Shown here: in pieces, positions 25,641 through 34,244 of the stretch
Numbering within the stretch: the first letter of the stretch is position 1
Layout of the letters: every line of letters begins with the position of its first letter
Source: Patulibacter defluvii
GTDB lineage: Bacteria > Actinomycetota > Thermoleophilia > Solirubrobacterales > Solirubrobacteraceae
NCBI RefSeq assembly: GCF_034096925.1
Contig: NZ_JAWZSQ010000020.1
Span: 43,045 to 107,044, forward strand
Length of the DNA: 64,000 nt
Direction: 5' to 3'
Notes under the pieces: generated by a model
What the model saw: only the letters and a program-made list of their open reading frames with translations
Database searches by the model: none
What the model was told of the DNA's origin: nothing
Made by a program: the position numbers and the translations under genes

Positions 25641-26327
25641 GTGACCACCGCCCTCGTCCTCCAGTGCCAGGACGACGCGCCCCCCGGCCTGCTCGGGCCC
25701 TGGGCGCGCGAGCGCGGGATCGCGCTCGACGTCCGCCGGGTCGACCGCGGCGAGCCGCTGCCCGACCCCTACCGCTACGACCTCGCCTTCGCGCTCGGGT
25801 CGGACGCGTCGCTGGCCGGTCCGCCGCCGTCGTGGGCGCGCCCGGTGATCGACTGGCTGCGCGACGCCGAGGCCGCCGGCGTCCCCGTGCTCGGCATCTG
25901 CTTCGGCGCCCAGGCGCTGGCCGTCGCCCACGGCGGTCGCGTCACCCGCCTGCCGCAGCCGGAGATCGGCCTGGTCGACATCGACAGCGCCGACGCCGAT
26001 CGGGTGCCCGGCGGCCCCTGGATCGCGTGGCACGAGGACGTCGTCTCGCTGCCGCCGCTGGCCTACGAGCTGGCCCGCAACGAGGTCGGCCCGCAGGCCT
26101 TCTGCGTCGGCCACGCGCTCGCCGTCCAGTTCCACCCGGAGGCGACCGCCGCGATCCTCGCCGACTGGGCCGACGCCGACGACGGCCGCGCGCTGGCCGA
26201 CGTCGGGATCGAGCGCGGCGCGCTCGAGCAGCGCGCCCGTCAGGTCGAGGCCCAGGCCAGCAGCGCCGCGTTCCGGCTCTTCGACCGCTTCGCCCGGGCG
26301 ACGATCCCGCTCGCCAACGCCTCCTGA
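25641..26327 (+). CDS. Class I glutamine amidotransferase-like protein
   Basis: A 228-residue GATase1-fold protein with the full triad: Cys in GICFGAQAL (about residue 92) and His-Glu in VQFHPEA (about 170). Such proteins hydrolyse glutamine, or gamma-glutamyl compounds, and the stand-alone forms resemble GMP-synthase-type amidotransferases. No synthetase partner is adjacent, so the substrate is unknown. GTG 25641 is chosen because LVLQCQDDAP begins the fold and the promoter lies just upstream. The longer open frame runs back through the dyad repeat and is rejected. Confidence 0.85.
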   Translation: MTTALVLQCQDDAPPGLLGPWARERGIALDVRRVDRGEPLPDPYRYDLAFALGSDASLAGPPPSWARPVIDWLRDAEAAGVPVLGICFGAQALAVAHGGRVTRLPQPEIGLVDIDSADADRVPGGPWIAWHEDVVSLPPLAYELARNEVGPQAFCVGHALAVQFHPEATAAILADWADADDGRALADVGIERGALEQRARQVEAQASSAAFRLFDRFARATIPLANAS

Positions 26328-26340
26328 CCCCGCGCCGGCG

Positions 26341-26375
26341 GTGACGTTCCGGTCGCTCGCCGTCCGCAACGTCGC
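26341..26375. repeat. Dispersed palindrome, copy 1 (degenerate)
   Basis: GTGACGTTCCGGTCGC (26341-26356) is followed by an imperfect inverted arm ending at 26375; the core arms 26343-26352 and 26364-26373 have one mismatch. It lies 14 nt after the GATase stop. It belongs to the same family as the copies at 28243 and 52772. Confidence 0.65.
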
Positions 26376-26419
26376 GCGCAGCGGCGGCGTGCGACGGCGG
26401 CGCCCGTCACGATGGTCCG

Positions 26420-27124
26420 GTGCCGCTGGCCGTCGAGACCGTCACCCTGCCGCTGGGCGTCGACCTGGCCGCGGTCGCGGTCGGGGCGATCTTCGGCGCG
26501 CTGGTGGCGCTGCGCCGCGACCTCGACCTGACCGGGACGATCGGCCTCGCCGTCTGCGGCGGGCTCGGCGGCGGCGTCGTCCGCGACCTGCTGCTGAACA
26601 CGATGCCGGTCGCGCTGACCAAGGGCGCCTACCTGCCGGTGGCGCTGGGGACCGGGATCGTGATGCTGGTCGCCCACCCCCAGGCGCGGCGGCTCGACGA
26701 CCTGCTCGACCTGGCCGACGCGGTCGCGCTCGGGCTGTTCGCGATCGTCGGCGCGTCGAAGGCGCTCGACGCCGGGCTCGGCTCGGTCGCCGCGGCCGCG
26801 GTCGGGGTGGTCGCCGCCACCGCCGGCGGCGTCCTCTGCGACCTGCTCAGCGGCGAGCGGCCCTACATCTTCGGCCCCGGCCCGATCTACGGCCTGGCCG
26901 CGGCGGCCGGCAGCGCCGCCTACGTGCTGGTCGAGCGGCTGGGAGCGAGCATCGCGCTCGGGATCGCCGTCTCGCTGCTGGTGACGATCGGGCTGCGGCT
27001 GCTGGCCGTCCACCGCGGGCTCAGCACCCCGGTCGCGACCGCGACCCGGCTGCCGCGACCGGCCGAGGGCGCCAGCTGGCGGCTGTCGGTCCGCGGCCGC
27101 GACCGCACGCCACCGCGCCGCTGA
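26420..27124 (+). CDS. TRIC-type (UPF0126) cation channel protein
   Basis: A 234-residue integral membrane protein with about seven hydrophobic segments in two similar halves. The family glycine motifs are GGLGGGVVRDLLL (about residues 50-62) and ATAGGVLCDLLSGERP (about 134-149). Bacterial members of this family form trimeric potassium-type channels. GTG 26420 has no ribosome site; CACGAT lies 6 nt upstream, a near match to the leaderless -10. The Arg-rich C-terminal tail is probably cytoplasmic. Confidence 0.88.
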   Translation: MPLAVETVTLPLGVDLAAVAVGAIFGALVALRRDLDLTGTIGLAVCGGLGGGVVRDLLLNTMPVALTKGAYLPVALGTGIVMLVAHPQARRLDDLLDLADAVALGLFAIVGASKALDAGLGSVAAAAVGVVAATAGGVLCDLLSGERPYIFGPGPIYGLAAAAGSAAYVLVERLGASIALGIAVSLLVTIGLRLLAVHRGLSTPVATATRLPRPAEGASWRLSVRGRDRTPPRR

Positions 27125-27196
27125 CCAGACCGGAGCCCGCCTCCGCTCGGCCCCGGATCGCCCGTCCCGACGGGCCGCCGCGGCCGGCCTGGCAGC

Positions 27197-28246
27197 ATGG
27201 ACCGGGTGAGCGACGTCGCCCTCTCCGTCCTGGACCTGGCCCCCGTCGTCGACGGCTCGACGCCCGGCCAGGCGCTGCAGAACTCCGTCGACCTGGCGCG
27301 GCTGACCGAGGCCCTCGGCTACACCCGCGTCTGGTTCGCCGAGCACCACAACATGCCCGGGATCGCCAGCTCGGCCCCGGCCGTCCTGATCGCCCACATC
27401 GCCGCCGCCACCGAGCGGATCCGGGTCGGCTCGGGCGGCGTGATGCTGCCCAACCACTCCTCGCTGGTGATCGCCGAGCAGTTCGGGATGCTGCAGGCGC
27501 TGCACCCCGACCGGATCGACCTCGGGCTCGGCCGCGCCCCCGGCACCGACGGCCCGACCGCCGCCGCGCTGCGCCGCACCAGCGACCCGTTCGGGCTCGA
27601 GGACGAGTTCCCCCAGCAGCTGGCGGAGCTGCGCGGGTTCCTGCGCGGCGAGCTGCCCCCGGACCACCCCTTCCGCAGCATCCACGCGGTCCCGAACGTC
27701 GGCCAGGAGCCGCCGATCTGGCTGCTCGGGTCGAGTGGCTTCAGCGCCCAGCTGGCCGGCGAGCTGGGGCTGCCGTTCAGCTTCGCCCACCACTTCAGCG
27801 CCCAGAACACGGTCCCGGCGGTCGACCTCTACCGGGCCAGCTTCAAGCCGTCGGCGGTGCTCCAGGCGCCCTACGTGATGCTCGGCGTGGCCATCGTCGC
27901 GGCCGAGGACGACGAACGCGCGGCCTACCTGAACGGCCCCTCCGGGCTCCAGTTCCTGCGCCTGCGCCAGGGCCGCCCAGGCCTGCTGCCGACCCCCGAG
28001 GAGGCGGCGGCCAAGCAGTACTCGCCAGCCGAGCAGCAGTTCCTGGAGGGTCGCAAGGCATCGCAGATCGTCGGCGGTCCCGACACGGTCCGGGCCGGGA
28101 TCGAGGCGCTGCTGGCGCGGACCAACGCCGACGAGCTGATGCTGACGACGATGGTCCACGACCACGAGGACCGCCGCCGCTCGTACGAGATCGTCGCCGA
28201 CGTGATGGACCTCGCCCCGCGCGAGCCGCGCCCGCGCCCCGTGTGA
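27197..28246 (+). CDS. LLM-class flavin-dependent oxidoreductase
   Basis: A 349-residue luciferase-like TIM barrel: YTRVWFAEHHNMPG near residue 41, VGSGGVMLPNHSSLVIAEQF near 76, and DRIDLGLGRAPGTD near 105. Proteins with this pattern (MsnO8/YhbW type) use FMNH2 for monooxygenation. The natural substrate is unknown. ATG 27197 is taken; GTG 27206 is an alternative three codons later. A strong palindrome begins at the stop codon. Confidence 0.92.
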   Translation: MDRVSDVALSVLDLAPVVDGSTPGQALQNSVDLARLTEALGYTRVWFAEHHNMPGIASSAPAVLIAHIAAATERIRVGSGGVMLPNHSSLVIAEQFGMLQALHPDRIDLGLGRAPGTDGPTAAALRRTSDPFGLEDEFPQQLAELRGFLRGELPPDHPFRSIHAVPNVGQEPPIWLLGSSGFSAQLAGELGLPFSFAHHFSAQNTVPAVDLYRASFKPSAVLQAPYVMLGVAIVAAEDDERAAYLNGPSGLQFLRLRQGRPGLLPTPEEAAAKQYSPAEQQFLEGRKASQIVGGPDTVRAGIEALLARTNADELMLTTMVHDHEDRRRSYEIVADVMDLAPREPRPRPV

Positions 28247-28277
28247 CCTTCCGGTCGCCGGGCGACCGGAACGTCAC
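28243..28277. repeat. Dispersed palindrome, copy 2
   Basis: Arms 28243-28258 (GTGACCTTCCGGTCGC) and 28262-28277 (GCGACCGGAACGTCAC) pair over 16 bp with one mismatch and a 3-nt loop. The left arm contains the stop codon of the LLM gene. It would form a very stable mRNA 3' hairpin and may also work as a terminator, although no T-run follows. Confidence 0.75.
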
Positions 28278-28378
28278 ATCCGGCGGGGTCCGGCGCGGCC
28301 CGGCGCGCCGCCGCGGGCATGACATCCGTCACGGGCAGGTCACGACGGACACCACTTCCGGGCGGGGGGAGCCGGTCC

Positions 28379-28384
28379 TAGGTT
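28379..28384 (+). promoter_or_regulatory. Leaderless -10 box of the ABC exporter operon
   Basis: TAGGTT lies 6 nt before ATG 28391, with no ribosome site between. This fits a leaderless transcript covering the two ABC genes. Confidence 0.5.
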
Positions 28385-28390
28385 GGGGGC

Positions 28391-29374
28391 ATGTCCTCCA
28401 CCACCACGTCCGACCGCCGCCCGGGGCGGACGGACGCCCCCTCGCCGCCGGCGCCGCCCGGCATCGCCCTGGCCGGGCTGGCCAAGGCGTTCCGCACCCC
28501 CCAGGGCCCGGTCCACGCGGTCCGCGGCGTCGACGTGACGATCACCCCCGGCGAGACGGTCGCGCTGCTGGGCCCCAACGGCGCCGGCAAGTCGACCACG
28601 ATCGAGATGCTGCTGGGGCTGACCGTGCCGGACAGCGGCAGCGCCTCGGTCTTCGGCCGCAGCCCCAACGCCGCGGTCGACGCCGGGCTGGTCGGGGCGA
28701 TGCTCCAGACCGGGGCCCTGATCCGCGAGGTCAAGGTCCGCGAGCTGGTGGCGATGATGGCCGCCCTCTACCCCGCGCCGCTCGACGTCGACGAGGTGCT
28801 GGAGCTGACCGGCCTGCAGGAGATCGCCGGCCACTGGACCCACAAGCTCTCCGGCGGCCAGACCCAGCGGGTGCGGTTCGCGATCGCGCTGGTCAGCAAC
28901 CCCGACCTGCTGGTGCTCGACGAGCCGACGGTGGCGATGGACGTCGAGGGCCGCCACGCCTTCTGGACCACCATGCGGGCCTTCGCCGCCCGCGGCAAGA
29001 CGATCGTCTTCGCCACCCACTACCTGGAGGAGGCGGACGAGTTCGCCGACCGGGTGGTGCTGATGGCCAAGGGCCGGGTCGTCGCCGACGGCCCGACGAC
29101 CGAGATCAAGGCGATCGTCGGCCTGCGGACGATCCGGGCGACGCTGCCCGGCGCCGACCTGCGGGCGCTCGGCGAGCTGCCGGGCGTGAGCGCCAGCGAC
29201 CGCCGCGGCGACGCGGTGGTGCTCAGCTGCAGCGACTCCGACGCCGCGATCCGGGCCCTGCTCGCCGCCCACCCCGACGCCCGCGACATCGAGATCAGCG
29301 GCGCCGGCCTCGAGCAGGCGTTCCTGGCGCTGACCGGCGACCACCACGACGACCAGACCGAGGACGACCGATGA
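28391..29374 (+). CDS. ABC transporter ATP-binding protein (drug-exporter type)
   Basis: A 327-residue ATPase with Walker A GPNGAGKST (about 66-74), signature LSGGQTQRV, Walker B LLVLDEPTV and the H-loop FATHYLEEAD. It is of the DrrA/CcmA type, with a C-terminal accessory region. It pairs with the downstream permease, whose start overlaps this stop as ATGA. Such pairs usually export hydrophobic compounds or lipids; the substrate is unknown. The first ~25 residues are disordered and Pro-rich. Confidence 0.95.
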   Translation: MSSTTTSDRRPGRTDAPSPPAPPGIALAGLAKAFRTPQGPVHAVRGVDVTITPGETVALLGPNGAGKSTTIEMLLGLTVPDSGSASVFGRSPNAAVDAGLVGAMLQTGALIREVKVRELVAMMAALYPAPLDVDEVLELTGLQEIAGHWTHKLSGGQTQRVRFAIALVSNPDLLVLDEPTVAMDVEGRHAFWTTMRAFAARGKTIVFATHYLEEADEFADRVVLMAKGRVVADGPTTEIKAIVGLRTIRATLPGADLRALGELPGVSASDRRGDAVVLSCSDSDAAIRALLAAHPDARDIEISGAGLEQAFLALTGDHHDDQTEDDR

Positions 29375-30108
29375 CCGCGCTCGCCTACACCCGCTTCGAG
29401 CTGCGGCGGACGCTCCGCAACCGCCGCTTCCTGTTCTTCGCGCTCGGCTTCCCGCTGGCGCTCTACTTCCTGATCGCCGGCCCGAACAAGAACGAGACGA
29501 ACCTGAGCGGCTCGGGGATCTCGGCGCCGGTCTACTTCATGGTCAGCATGGCCGCCTGGGGCACGATGATGTCGATGCTCTCGACCGGTGCCCGGATCGC
29601 CGGCGAGCGGGCGGTCGGCTGGAACCGGCAGCTGCGGATCACCCCGCTCTCCAGCCGCTCCTACCTGGCGACCAAGGTCATCACCGCCTATGCGACCGCG
29701 CTGCTGGCGATGGCCACGCTCTACGTCGCCGGGGCGATCCTCGGCGTGCGGCTGGAGGCCGGCCGCTGGGTCGAGATGAGCCTGCTGATCCTGATCGGGC
29801 TGGTGCCGTTCGCGGCGCTCGGGATCCTGATCGGCCACCTGCTCTCGACCGACTCGGTCGGCCCGGCGATGGGCGGCGGGGTCGGCATCCTGGCCTTCGT
29901 CAGCGGCTTCTGGTTTCCGCTCGACGACGGCAGCTTCCTGCACGACCTCGGCGAGCAGCTGCCCTCGTACTGGCTGGTCCAGGCCGGCCACGTCGGGCTC
30001 GGCGGCGACGCCTGGCCGCTCCACGCCTGGATCGTGGTCGGCGCCTGGACCCTCGTGCTCGGCCTGCTGGCGGCCCGCGCCTACCGACGCGACACGGGCC
30101 GGCAGTAG
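29371..30108 (+). CDS. ABC-2 type transporter permease
   Basis: A 245-residue membrane protein with six hydrophobic segments, starting with FLFFALGFPLALYFLIA at about 23-39. The Arg-rich cytoplasmic start (FELRRTLRNRRF) and the layout fit DrrB-like ABC-2 permeases. The ATG overlaps the ATPase stop, so the two are translationally coupled. The stop is 9 nt from the convergent PPOX gene. Confidence 0.93.
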   Translation: MTALAYTRFELRRTLRNRRFLFFALGFPLALYFLIAGPNKNETNLSGSGISAPVYFMVSMAAWGTMMSMLSTGARIAGERAVGWNRQLRITPLSSRSYLATKVITAYATALLAMATLYVAGAILGVRLEAGRWVEMSLLILIGLVPFAALGILIGHLLSTDSVGPAMGGGVGILAFVSGFWFPLDDGSFLHDLGEQLPSYWLVQAGHVGLGGDAWPLHAWIVVGAWTLVLGLLAARAYRRDTGRQ

Positions 30109-30117
30109 CCCCCCCCA

Positions 30118-30516
30118 TCAGCCGCCCTGGTGCTTGACCGCGGTCGGCGCCAGGGTCAGGCTGATCCGCTGCTCGCCGGGCTGGAGGAAGGGGTAGTCCT
30201 TCCCGAAGTACTTGTGCGACAGCTCGTCGATCTGCTCGCGCGCCCCGTCGTGGGTCGCCTCGGTCAGCCGCGCGCGGATCTCGACGTACTCGTAGGGGTT
30301 CTCCTCGCTGCGGACGACGATCAGCGCCTCGCCCCGCTCCCGCAGCTGGCGCGGCCAGCGGCGGCCCTCGGCCGAGTTGAGGATCACGGCCTGGCCGTCG
30401 GTGTGGACCCAGACCACCGAGGCGTAGGGCCGGCCGTCGCCGTCCTGGGTGACCACGGTGGCGAAGTTCGGGCCGGCGAGCAGCTCGGCCGGGCGGCCGT
30501 CGAGGGTGGTGCTCAT
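30118..30516 (-). CDS. PPOX-class F420/FMN-dependent enzyme
   Basis: A 132-residue split-barrel protein: FATVVTQDGDGRPYASVVWV near the start, NSAEGRRWPRQLRERG in the middle and KYFGKDYPFL near 105. The pattern matches the small FDOR-B or pyridoxamine-phosphate-oxidase-like group that binds F420 or flavin. ATG 30516 follows an AAGGAG site. The reaction is unknown; mycobacterial relatives reduce biliverdin-like or quinone-type substrates. Confidence 0.85.
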   Translation of the reverse strand: MSTTLDGRPAELLAGPNFATVVTQDGDGRPYASVVWVHTDGQAVILNSAEGRRWPRQLRERGEALIVVRSEENPYEYVEIRARLTEATHDGAREQIDELSHKYFGKDYPFLQPGEQRISLTLAPTAVKHQGG

Positions 30517-30624
30517 CGTTTGCGCTCCTTGAAGGGGACGGGCCGCACCAGGGTCGCGGTCGTCCGCCGCCCCGTCAACCCCCGCCGCCGGCGATCTCGG
30601 CGACGGGCCCGTACGATGGCGCCG

Positions 30625-31596
30625 ATGCGTGCCGTCCCCGCGCGCCGCCGCGCCCGGCGCGCGCTGGCGCTGGCCCTGCTGGTAGCCCTGGTCGGCCCCG
30701 GCGCCGCGGCCGCCGCGGCGCCGACGCTCGGCCCGCCGGCGCTGGTCGCGGGCGCGGTCCCGGGCGACTGGGCGGGGCTGCTGCCGGGCCGGCCGGTGCC
30801 CTTCCGGCCGTCGGCATCGCCGGTCTGCCGCGACGGCGACCCCCGCTGCATCGAGGTCACGCTCGCGACGATGCGGCGGCGGCTGGCCGGCCTCGCCGCC
30901 CGCTGCGACCACGACGCCGTCTTCGCGCTGGTCTACCTGCGGGTGACCGAGGAGGTCCGCCGCGCGCTGGGGGCCGGCGACTACCGCGACCCGCGCTGGG
31001 TGGCCCACCAGGACGCGGTCTTCGCGGCCGACTACTACGCGGTCTACGACGACTGGCACGCGGGCCGTCGCGCGCGGGTGCCGGCGGCCTGGCGGATCGC
31101 CTTCGACGCCGCCGACCGCGGGACGGTCTCCGGACTCGGCGACTTCGTGCTGGCGATGAACGCGCACATCAACCGCGACATGCCGTACATGCTGGCCCGG
31201 ATCGGCCTGACCCGGCCCGACGGCCGCTCGCACCGACCCGACCACGACGTCTTCGACCGCCGGCTGGCGCGGCTCTACCGGCCGGTGCTGGACGAGATCG
31301 CCGCCCGCTTCGACCCGTCCGCCGACGACGTCGACCTGGGCCCGGTCGACGACGCGCTGGCCCGCGGGCTGCTGAGCGGCTGGCGGGCGATCGTCTGGCG
31401 CAACGCCGAGGCGCTGGCCCTGGCCCGCGACCCCGCCGCCCGCGCGCTGGTGGCGAGCGGGATCGAGCGCTACGCCGAGACCCAGGCCACGATCCTGCGC
31501 GGCTTGCTGGCCGTCGACCGCCGGGCCGCCGACCGCCGCGACCGCTGGTGCGCGGCCCACGGCGACGACGGCCCGGCGGTCAGGCGCGGCCGCTGA
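30625..31596 (+). CDS. Secreted DUF5995-like protein
   Basis: A 323-residue exported protein with an Arg-rich start and hydrophobic core (ALALALLVALVGPG), cleaved near an AAAA run. The body is helical; the block AMNAHINRDMPYMLARIGL near residue 175 resembles the DUF5995 family found in actinobacteria. ATG 30625 is preferred over ATG 30616 because TACGAT (30612-30617) lies 7 nt upstream, fitting leaderless initiation. The function is unknown. Its last 17 nt overlap the convergent anti-sigma gene. Confidence 0.75.
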   Translation: MRAVPARRRARRALALALLVALVGPGAAAAAAPTLGPPALVAGAVPGDWAGLLPGRPVPFRPSASPVCRDGDPRCIEVTLATMRRRLAGLAARCDHDAVFALVYLRVTEEVRRALGAGDYRDPRWVAHQDAVFAADYYAVYDDWHAGRRARVPAAWRIAFDAADRGTVSGLGDFVLAMNAHINRDMPYMLARIGLTRPDGRSHRPDHDVFDRRLARLYRPVLDEIAARFDPSADDVDLGPVDDALARGLLSGWRAIVWRNAEALALARDPAARALVASGIERYAETQATILRGLLAVDRRAADRRDRWCAAHGDDGPAVRRGR

Positions 31597-32302
31597 CGAC
31601 CACCTGGCCGGTCGGCGCCGGCGAGCCGCCGTCGGGCTCGTCGGTGACCATCAGCTGGTCGTCGCGCCCCAGCCGACCCGGCACCGCGACGCCGCCGGCC
31701 CCCCGGCGGTCGACGTCGAAGAGCGCGTCGGTCGGCTGCGGATCGCCGCCACCCCGGGCGATCCACACCTGGTAGCGGCGGCCCGCCGCGGGCGCCGGCA
31801 GGCCGCTGACCTGCAGCCGCCCGTGGCCGTCGCGGAGCAGCAGCCGGGCCGTGCCGCCGGGCGCCAGCCGCCGGTCGACGGTGAAGGCGACCGTCCGCGC
31901 CGGCGGCGCCGGCTGCGAGCCGCCGTCGACCACCACCGCGGCCACCACCAGCGCCGCCAGCACCGCGGCCAGCGCGACCGCCGTCCGCGGGCGGGCGAGC
32001 GCCGCCCACCAGCGGCGGCGACCGGCGGCGCGATCGACGACGGCGGGCGCGGGGACCGGCGCGGGCGCGGCCGCCTCGGCCCGCACCTGCGCCATCACCG
32101 CCGCCTTCGTGGCCGGGCTCGGGGCGACCGGCGGCGCCGGCGCCAGCAGCGCCTCGCGGACCGGCTCCAGCGCGACCAGCTCGGCGCGGCAGTCCGGGCA
32201 GACGGCCAGGTGGGCGCGGACCCGCTCGGCCTCGCGGTCGTCGCAGGTGCCGAGGACGAAGGCGCCGAGCAGCTCGGCGACCGCCGGATCGACGCAGCTC
32301 AC
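31580..32302 (-). CDS. RskA-type anti-sigma factor
   Basis: A 240-residue membrane protein with an N-terminal zinc-finger anti-sigma domain (HLAVCPDC, an HX3CX2C, about residues 30-37), a Pro/Ala linker, one transmembrane segment (about 107-125) and an extracellular RskA-like domain. It should sequester the ECF sigma factor encoded just upstream and release it on regulated proteolysis. The GTG start overlaps the sigma stop (GTGA), so sigma and anti-sigma are made together. Confidence 0.92.
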   Translation of the reverse strand: MSCVDPAVAELLGAFVLGTCDDREAERVRAHLAVCPDCRAELVALEPVREALLAPAPPVAPSPATKAAVMAQVRAEAAAPAPVPAPAVVDRAAGRRRWWAALARPRTAVALAAVLAALVVAAVVVDGGSQPAPPARTVAFTVDRRLAPGGTARLLLRDGHGRLQVSGLPAPAAGRRYQVWIARGGGDPQPTDALFDVDRRGAGGVAVPGRLGRDDQLMVTDEPDGGSPAPTGQVVVSGRA

Positions 32303-32880
32303 GTCGGGCCTCCCGCGGCGAGCACGTTGCGCATCCGGGCCAGCCCGCGGTTCATCCGCGCCTTGACCGTCCCCAGCGGCAGCTCCAGCATCCCGGCGAT
32401 CTCGCTCTGGGAGTAGCCGGAGTAGAACGACAGCTCGATCACCCGCCGCTGGTCGGGGCTCAGCTCGCCCAGCACCTCGCGCGTCTCGGCGCCGCTGGTC
32501 CGGCGCAGCGCGGCCGCCTCGGTGTCCTGGGCCGCCGGCGCGGCGTGACGCTCGTCGAGGGCCTCGTCGACCATCTCCCGCTCCTTGATCCGGGTCACCC
32601 GCCGCAGGTGGTCGATCGCGCGGTTACGCACGATCGTCAGCATCCACGACCGCACGCCGCCCTGGCGTGGGTCGTAGGCCGCCGCCGAGCGCCAGACGGC
32701 GAGGAACGCCTCCTGGCAGACGTCGTCGGCCGCCGGGCGGCTGCCGGCGATCCGGTAGGCGAGCGCGAACGCGGCCCCGGCGTGGCGGTCGTAGAGCGCC
32801 TCGAAGGCGTCGGCGTCACGGGCGACCACCCGCTCCATCAGGGCGGCGTCCGGCAGCGCCTCGAGCGGCGACGGCGACAT
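32299..32880 (-). CDS. ECF sigma factor, SigK-like
   Basis: A 193-residue ECF sigma-70 with region 2 (GSRPAADDVCQEAFLAVWR and WMLTIVRNRAIDHLRR) and region 4 (LSPDQRRVIELSFYSGYSQ then SEIAGMLELPLGTVKARM). It is third in a four-gene unit after two ferritin-like genes and before its RskA-type anti-sigma. By analogy with SigK/RskA it responds to an envelope signal. Gene order suggests it also controls the ferritin-like genes. ATG 32880 lies 13 nt after the preceding stop. Confidence 0.94.
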   Translation of the reverse strand: MSPSPLEALPDAALMERVVARDADAFEALYDRHAGAAFALAYRIAGSRPAADDVCQEAFLAVWRSAAAYDPRQGGVRSWMLTIVRNRAIDHLRRVTRIKEREMVDEALDERHAAPAAQDTEAAALRRTSGAETREVLGELSPDQRRVIELSFYSGYSQSEIAGMLELPLGTVKARMNRGLARMRNVLAAGGPT

Positions 32881-32893
32881 CGCGCGTCCGACC

Positions 32894-33520
32894 TTACGCC
32901 CCGGAGCGGATCAGCGGGGTGATCGCGCGGACCACGGCGTCCTTCTCGCTCGCGACGTCGAACCCGCGCGGGGCCGGGTCCTTGCCGCGGAGCAGCCGGA
33001 TCACCGCCGCGTGGCGGGCCTCGACCTGGACGATCGAGCCGGCGGCGGCCAGCACCTCCTTGCTGCGGATCGCCGGCGCGGCGCCGTTGTAGGCGCTGAC
33101 GCCGGTGTCCTCCAGCGTCGTCGCCAGCCGCAGGAAGCTCGCCTCGTCGCGGACCGGGAAGCGGAAGCGCGGGGCGGCGGCCGGCTTCCCGCCCAGCTGC
33201 TCGATCGTCGCGGTCAGGGCGGCGACGTGCTCGGCCTCCTCGCGGCCGAAGCGGCGGGCGGTGGCGGCCACCTCGTCGCGCAGGTCGAGCGTGCGACCGA
33301 CGCGGTAGAAGGCGGTCTCCAGGTGCTCGAGGGTGAGCGCGAAGTTGAGGACGTCGACGTCGCCCATCTCGCCGGCCGCGAGCGCGCGGCGGACGGTCGG
33401 GCCGACGAGCCCGACGCCGGACGCGGCGGCGCCGGCCAGGACCGCCTTCAGCAGGAACGCCTGGCGGGTGTCGCCCGCGACCTCGATCGCGGCCAGCGGG
33501 GCGGTGGTCTCGTTGCGCAC
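32894..33520 (-). CDS. Ferritin-like domain protein (Ferritin_2 type)
   Basis: A 208-residue four-helix protein. NFALTLEHLETAFYRVG and FGREEAEHVAALTATIEQLG hold EXXH-type ligands for a di-iron or other metal site. A further QVEARHAAVIRLL helix near the end supplies more ligands. The N-terminus has a hydrophobic stretch (AVLAGAAASGVGLVGP) without the twin Arg of its neighbour; it may be membrane-attached. GTG 33520 is 10 nt after the upstream stop. Metal storage or oxidation is inferred from the fold. Confidence 0.85.
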   Translation of the reverse strand: MRNETTAPLAAIEVAGDTRQAFLLKAVLAGAAASGVGLVGPTVRRALAAGEMGDVDVLNFALTLEHLETAFYRVGRTLDLRDEVAATARRFGREEAEHVAALTATIEQLGGKPAAAPRFRFPVRDEASFLRLATTLEDTGVSAYNGAAPAIRSKEVLAAAGSIVQVEARHAAVIRLLRGKDPAPRGFDVASEKDAVVRAITPLIRSGA

Positions 33521-33530
33521 GGGTGGCTCC

Positions 33531-34178
33531 TCAGTCGACCAGGAACGGCTTGACGGCGGCGAGCACGGCCTGCTCGTCCATCGGCTTGGCGAACGCCCCG
33601 TCGGGCGTGGCGGGACGGCCCAGCAGGTGGTTCAGCGCGGCGGCATGACGCGCCTCGACCGAGTGGATGCTGAGCGCGGCGGCGAGGATCTCGGGATCGC
33701 GGATCTCGCCCGCCTTGCCCAGGTAGGCGGCGGCGCCCAGGTTCTCGACGGTGGCGGCCAGCTCCAGCACCGCCTTCCGCTCCTCGACCGGGAACTTCGA
33801 GCGGGGCGCGGCCGGCGGCGTGCCGCCGAGCTTCCCGATCGTCGCCTTCAGCGCCTCGACGTGCTGGCGCTCCGACTCGCCGAAGCGCTTGGCGACCTCC
33901 TGCTCGGCGCCCTTCAGCACCCCGGCCGCGACGACCGCGGCGTAGAAGTCCGCCTCCAGGTGCTCGAGCGTCAGCGCGTACTCGAGGATCTTCAGGTCGC
34001 CGCCCGCCGCGTCGGCCTTGGTGGACGCGGTCGCGGCGGTCGACGCGCCGCCGTCGTCGTCACCGCAGGCGGCCAGCAGCAGCGCGGCGGCGCCGGCGCC
34101 GCCGGCCCCGGCCAGGCGCAGGAAGCCGCGGCGCGAGCCGGCGTCGCTCGGCGGGGTGGGTGGGGCGGTGGCGGTCAC
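33531..34178 (-). CDS. Tat-exported ferritin-like lipoprotein
   Basis: A 215-residue paralogue of the following gene. The N-terminus has a twin-arginine signal (SRRGFLRLAG) ending in a lipobox (LLLAAC, Cys about 38), so it should be folded, exported and lipid-anchored. The mature part repeats the ferritin-like helices: EYALTLEHLEADFYAAV, ESERQHVEALKATIGKLGG and HSVEARHAAALNHLL. It starts at GTG 34178 behind GAGAGGA and heads the operon. An exported metal-binding protein co-transcribed with an ECF sigma suggests a metal or oxidative envelope response. Confidence 0.87.
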   Translation of the reverse strand: MTATAPPTPPSDAGSRRGFLRLAGAGGAGAAALLLAACGDDDGGASTAATASTKADAAGGDLKILEYALTLEHLEADFYAAVVAAGVLKGAEQEVAKRFGESERQHVEALKATIGKLGGTPPAAPRSKFPVEERKAVLELAATVENLGAAAYLGKAGEIRDPEILAAALSIHSVEARHAAALNHLLGRPATPDGAFAKPMDEQAVLAAVKPFLVD

Positions 34179-34192
34179 GGGCGGGTCCTCTC

Positions 34193-34218
34193 GGGTCGTT
34201 CACCGGGAGGAACGACCC
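34193..34218. promoter_or_regulatory. Inverted repeat upstream of the ferritin/sigma operon
   Basis: GGGTCGTT (34193-34200) and AACGACCC (34211-34218) form a perfect 8-bp dyad with a 10-bp spacer, ending 15 nt before GTG 34178 and overlapping the leader. It could be a repressor site or a leader hairpin. It also lies 27 nt beyond the egtD stop. Confidence 0.5.
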
Positions 34219-34244
34219 ACGGGCCCGATCGGATGCACCCCCGC

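Noticed and set aside
30616..30624. ATG 30616 as start of the DUF5995-like gene
   Set aside because: It overlaps the TACGAT hexamer; ATG 30625 has the spacing seen at other leaderless genes. Both remain possible.
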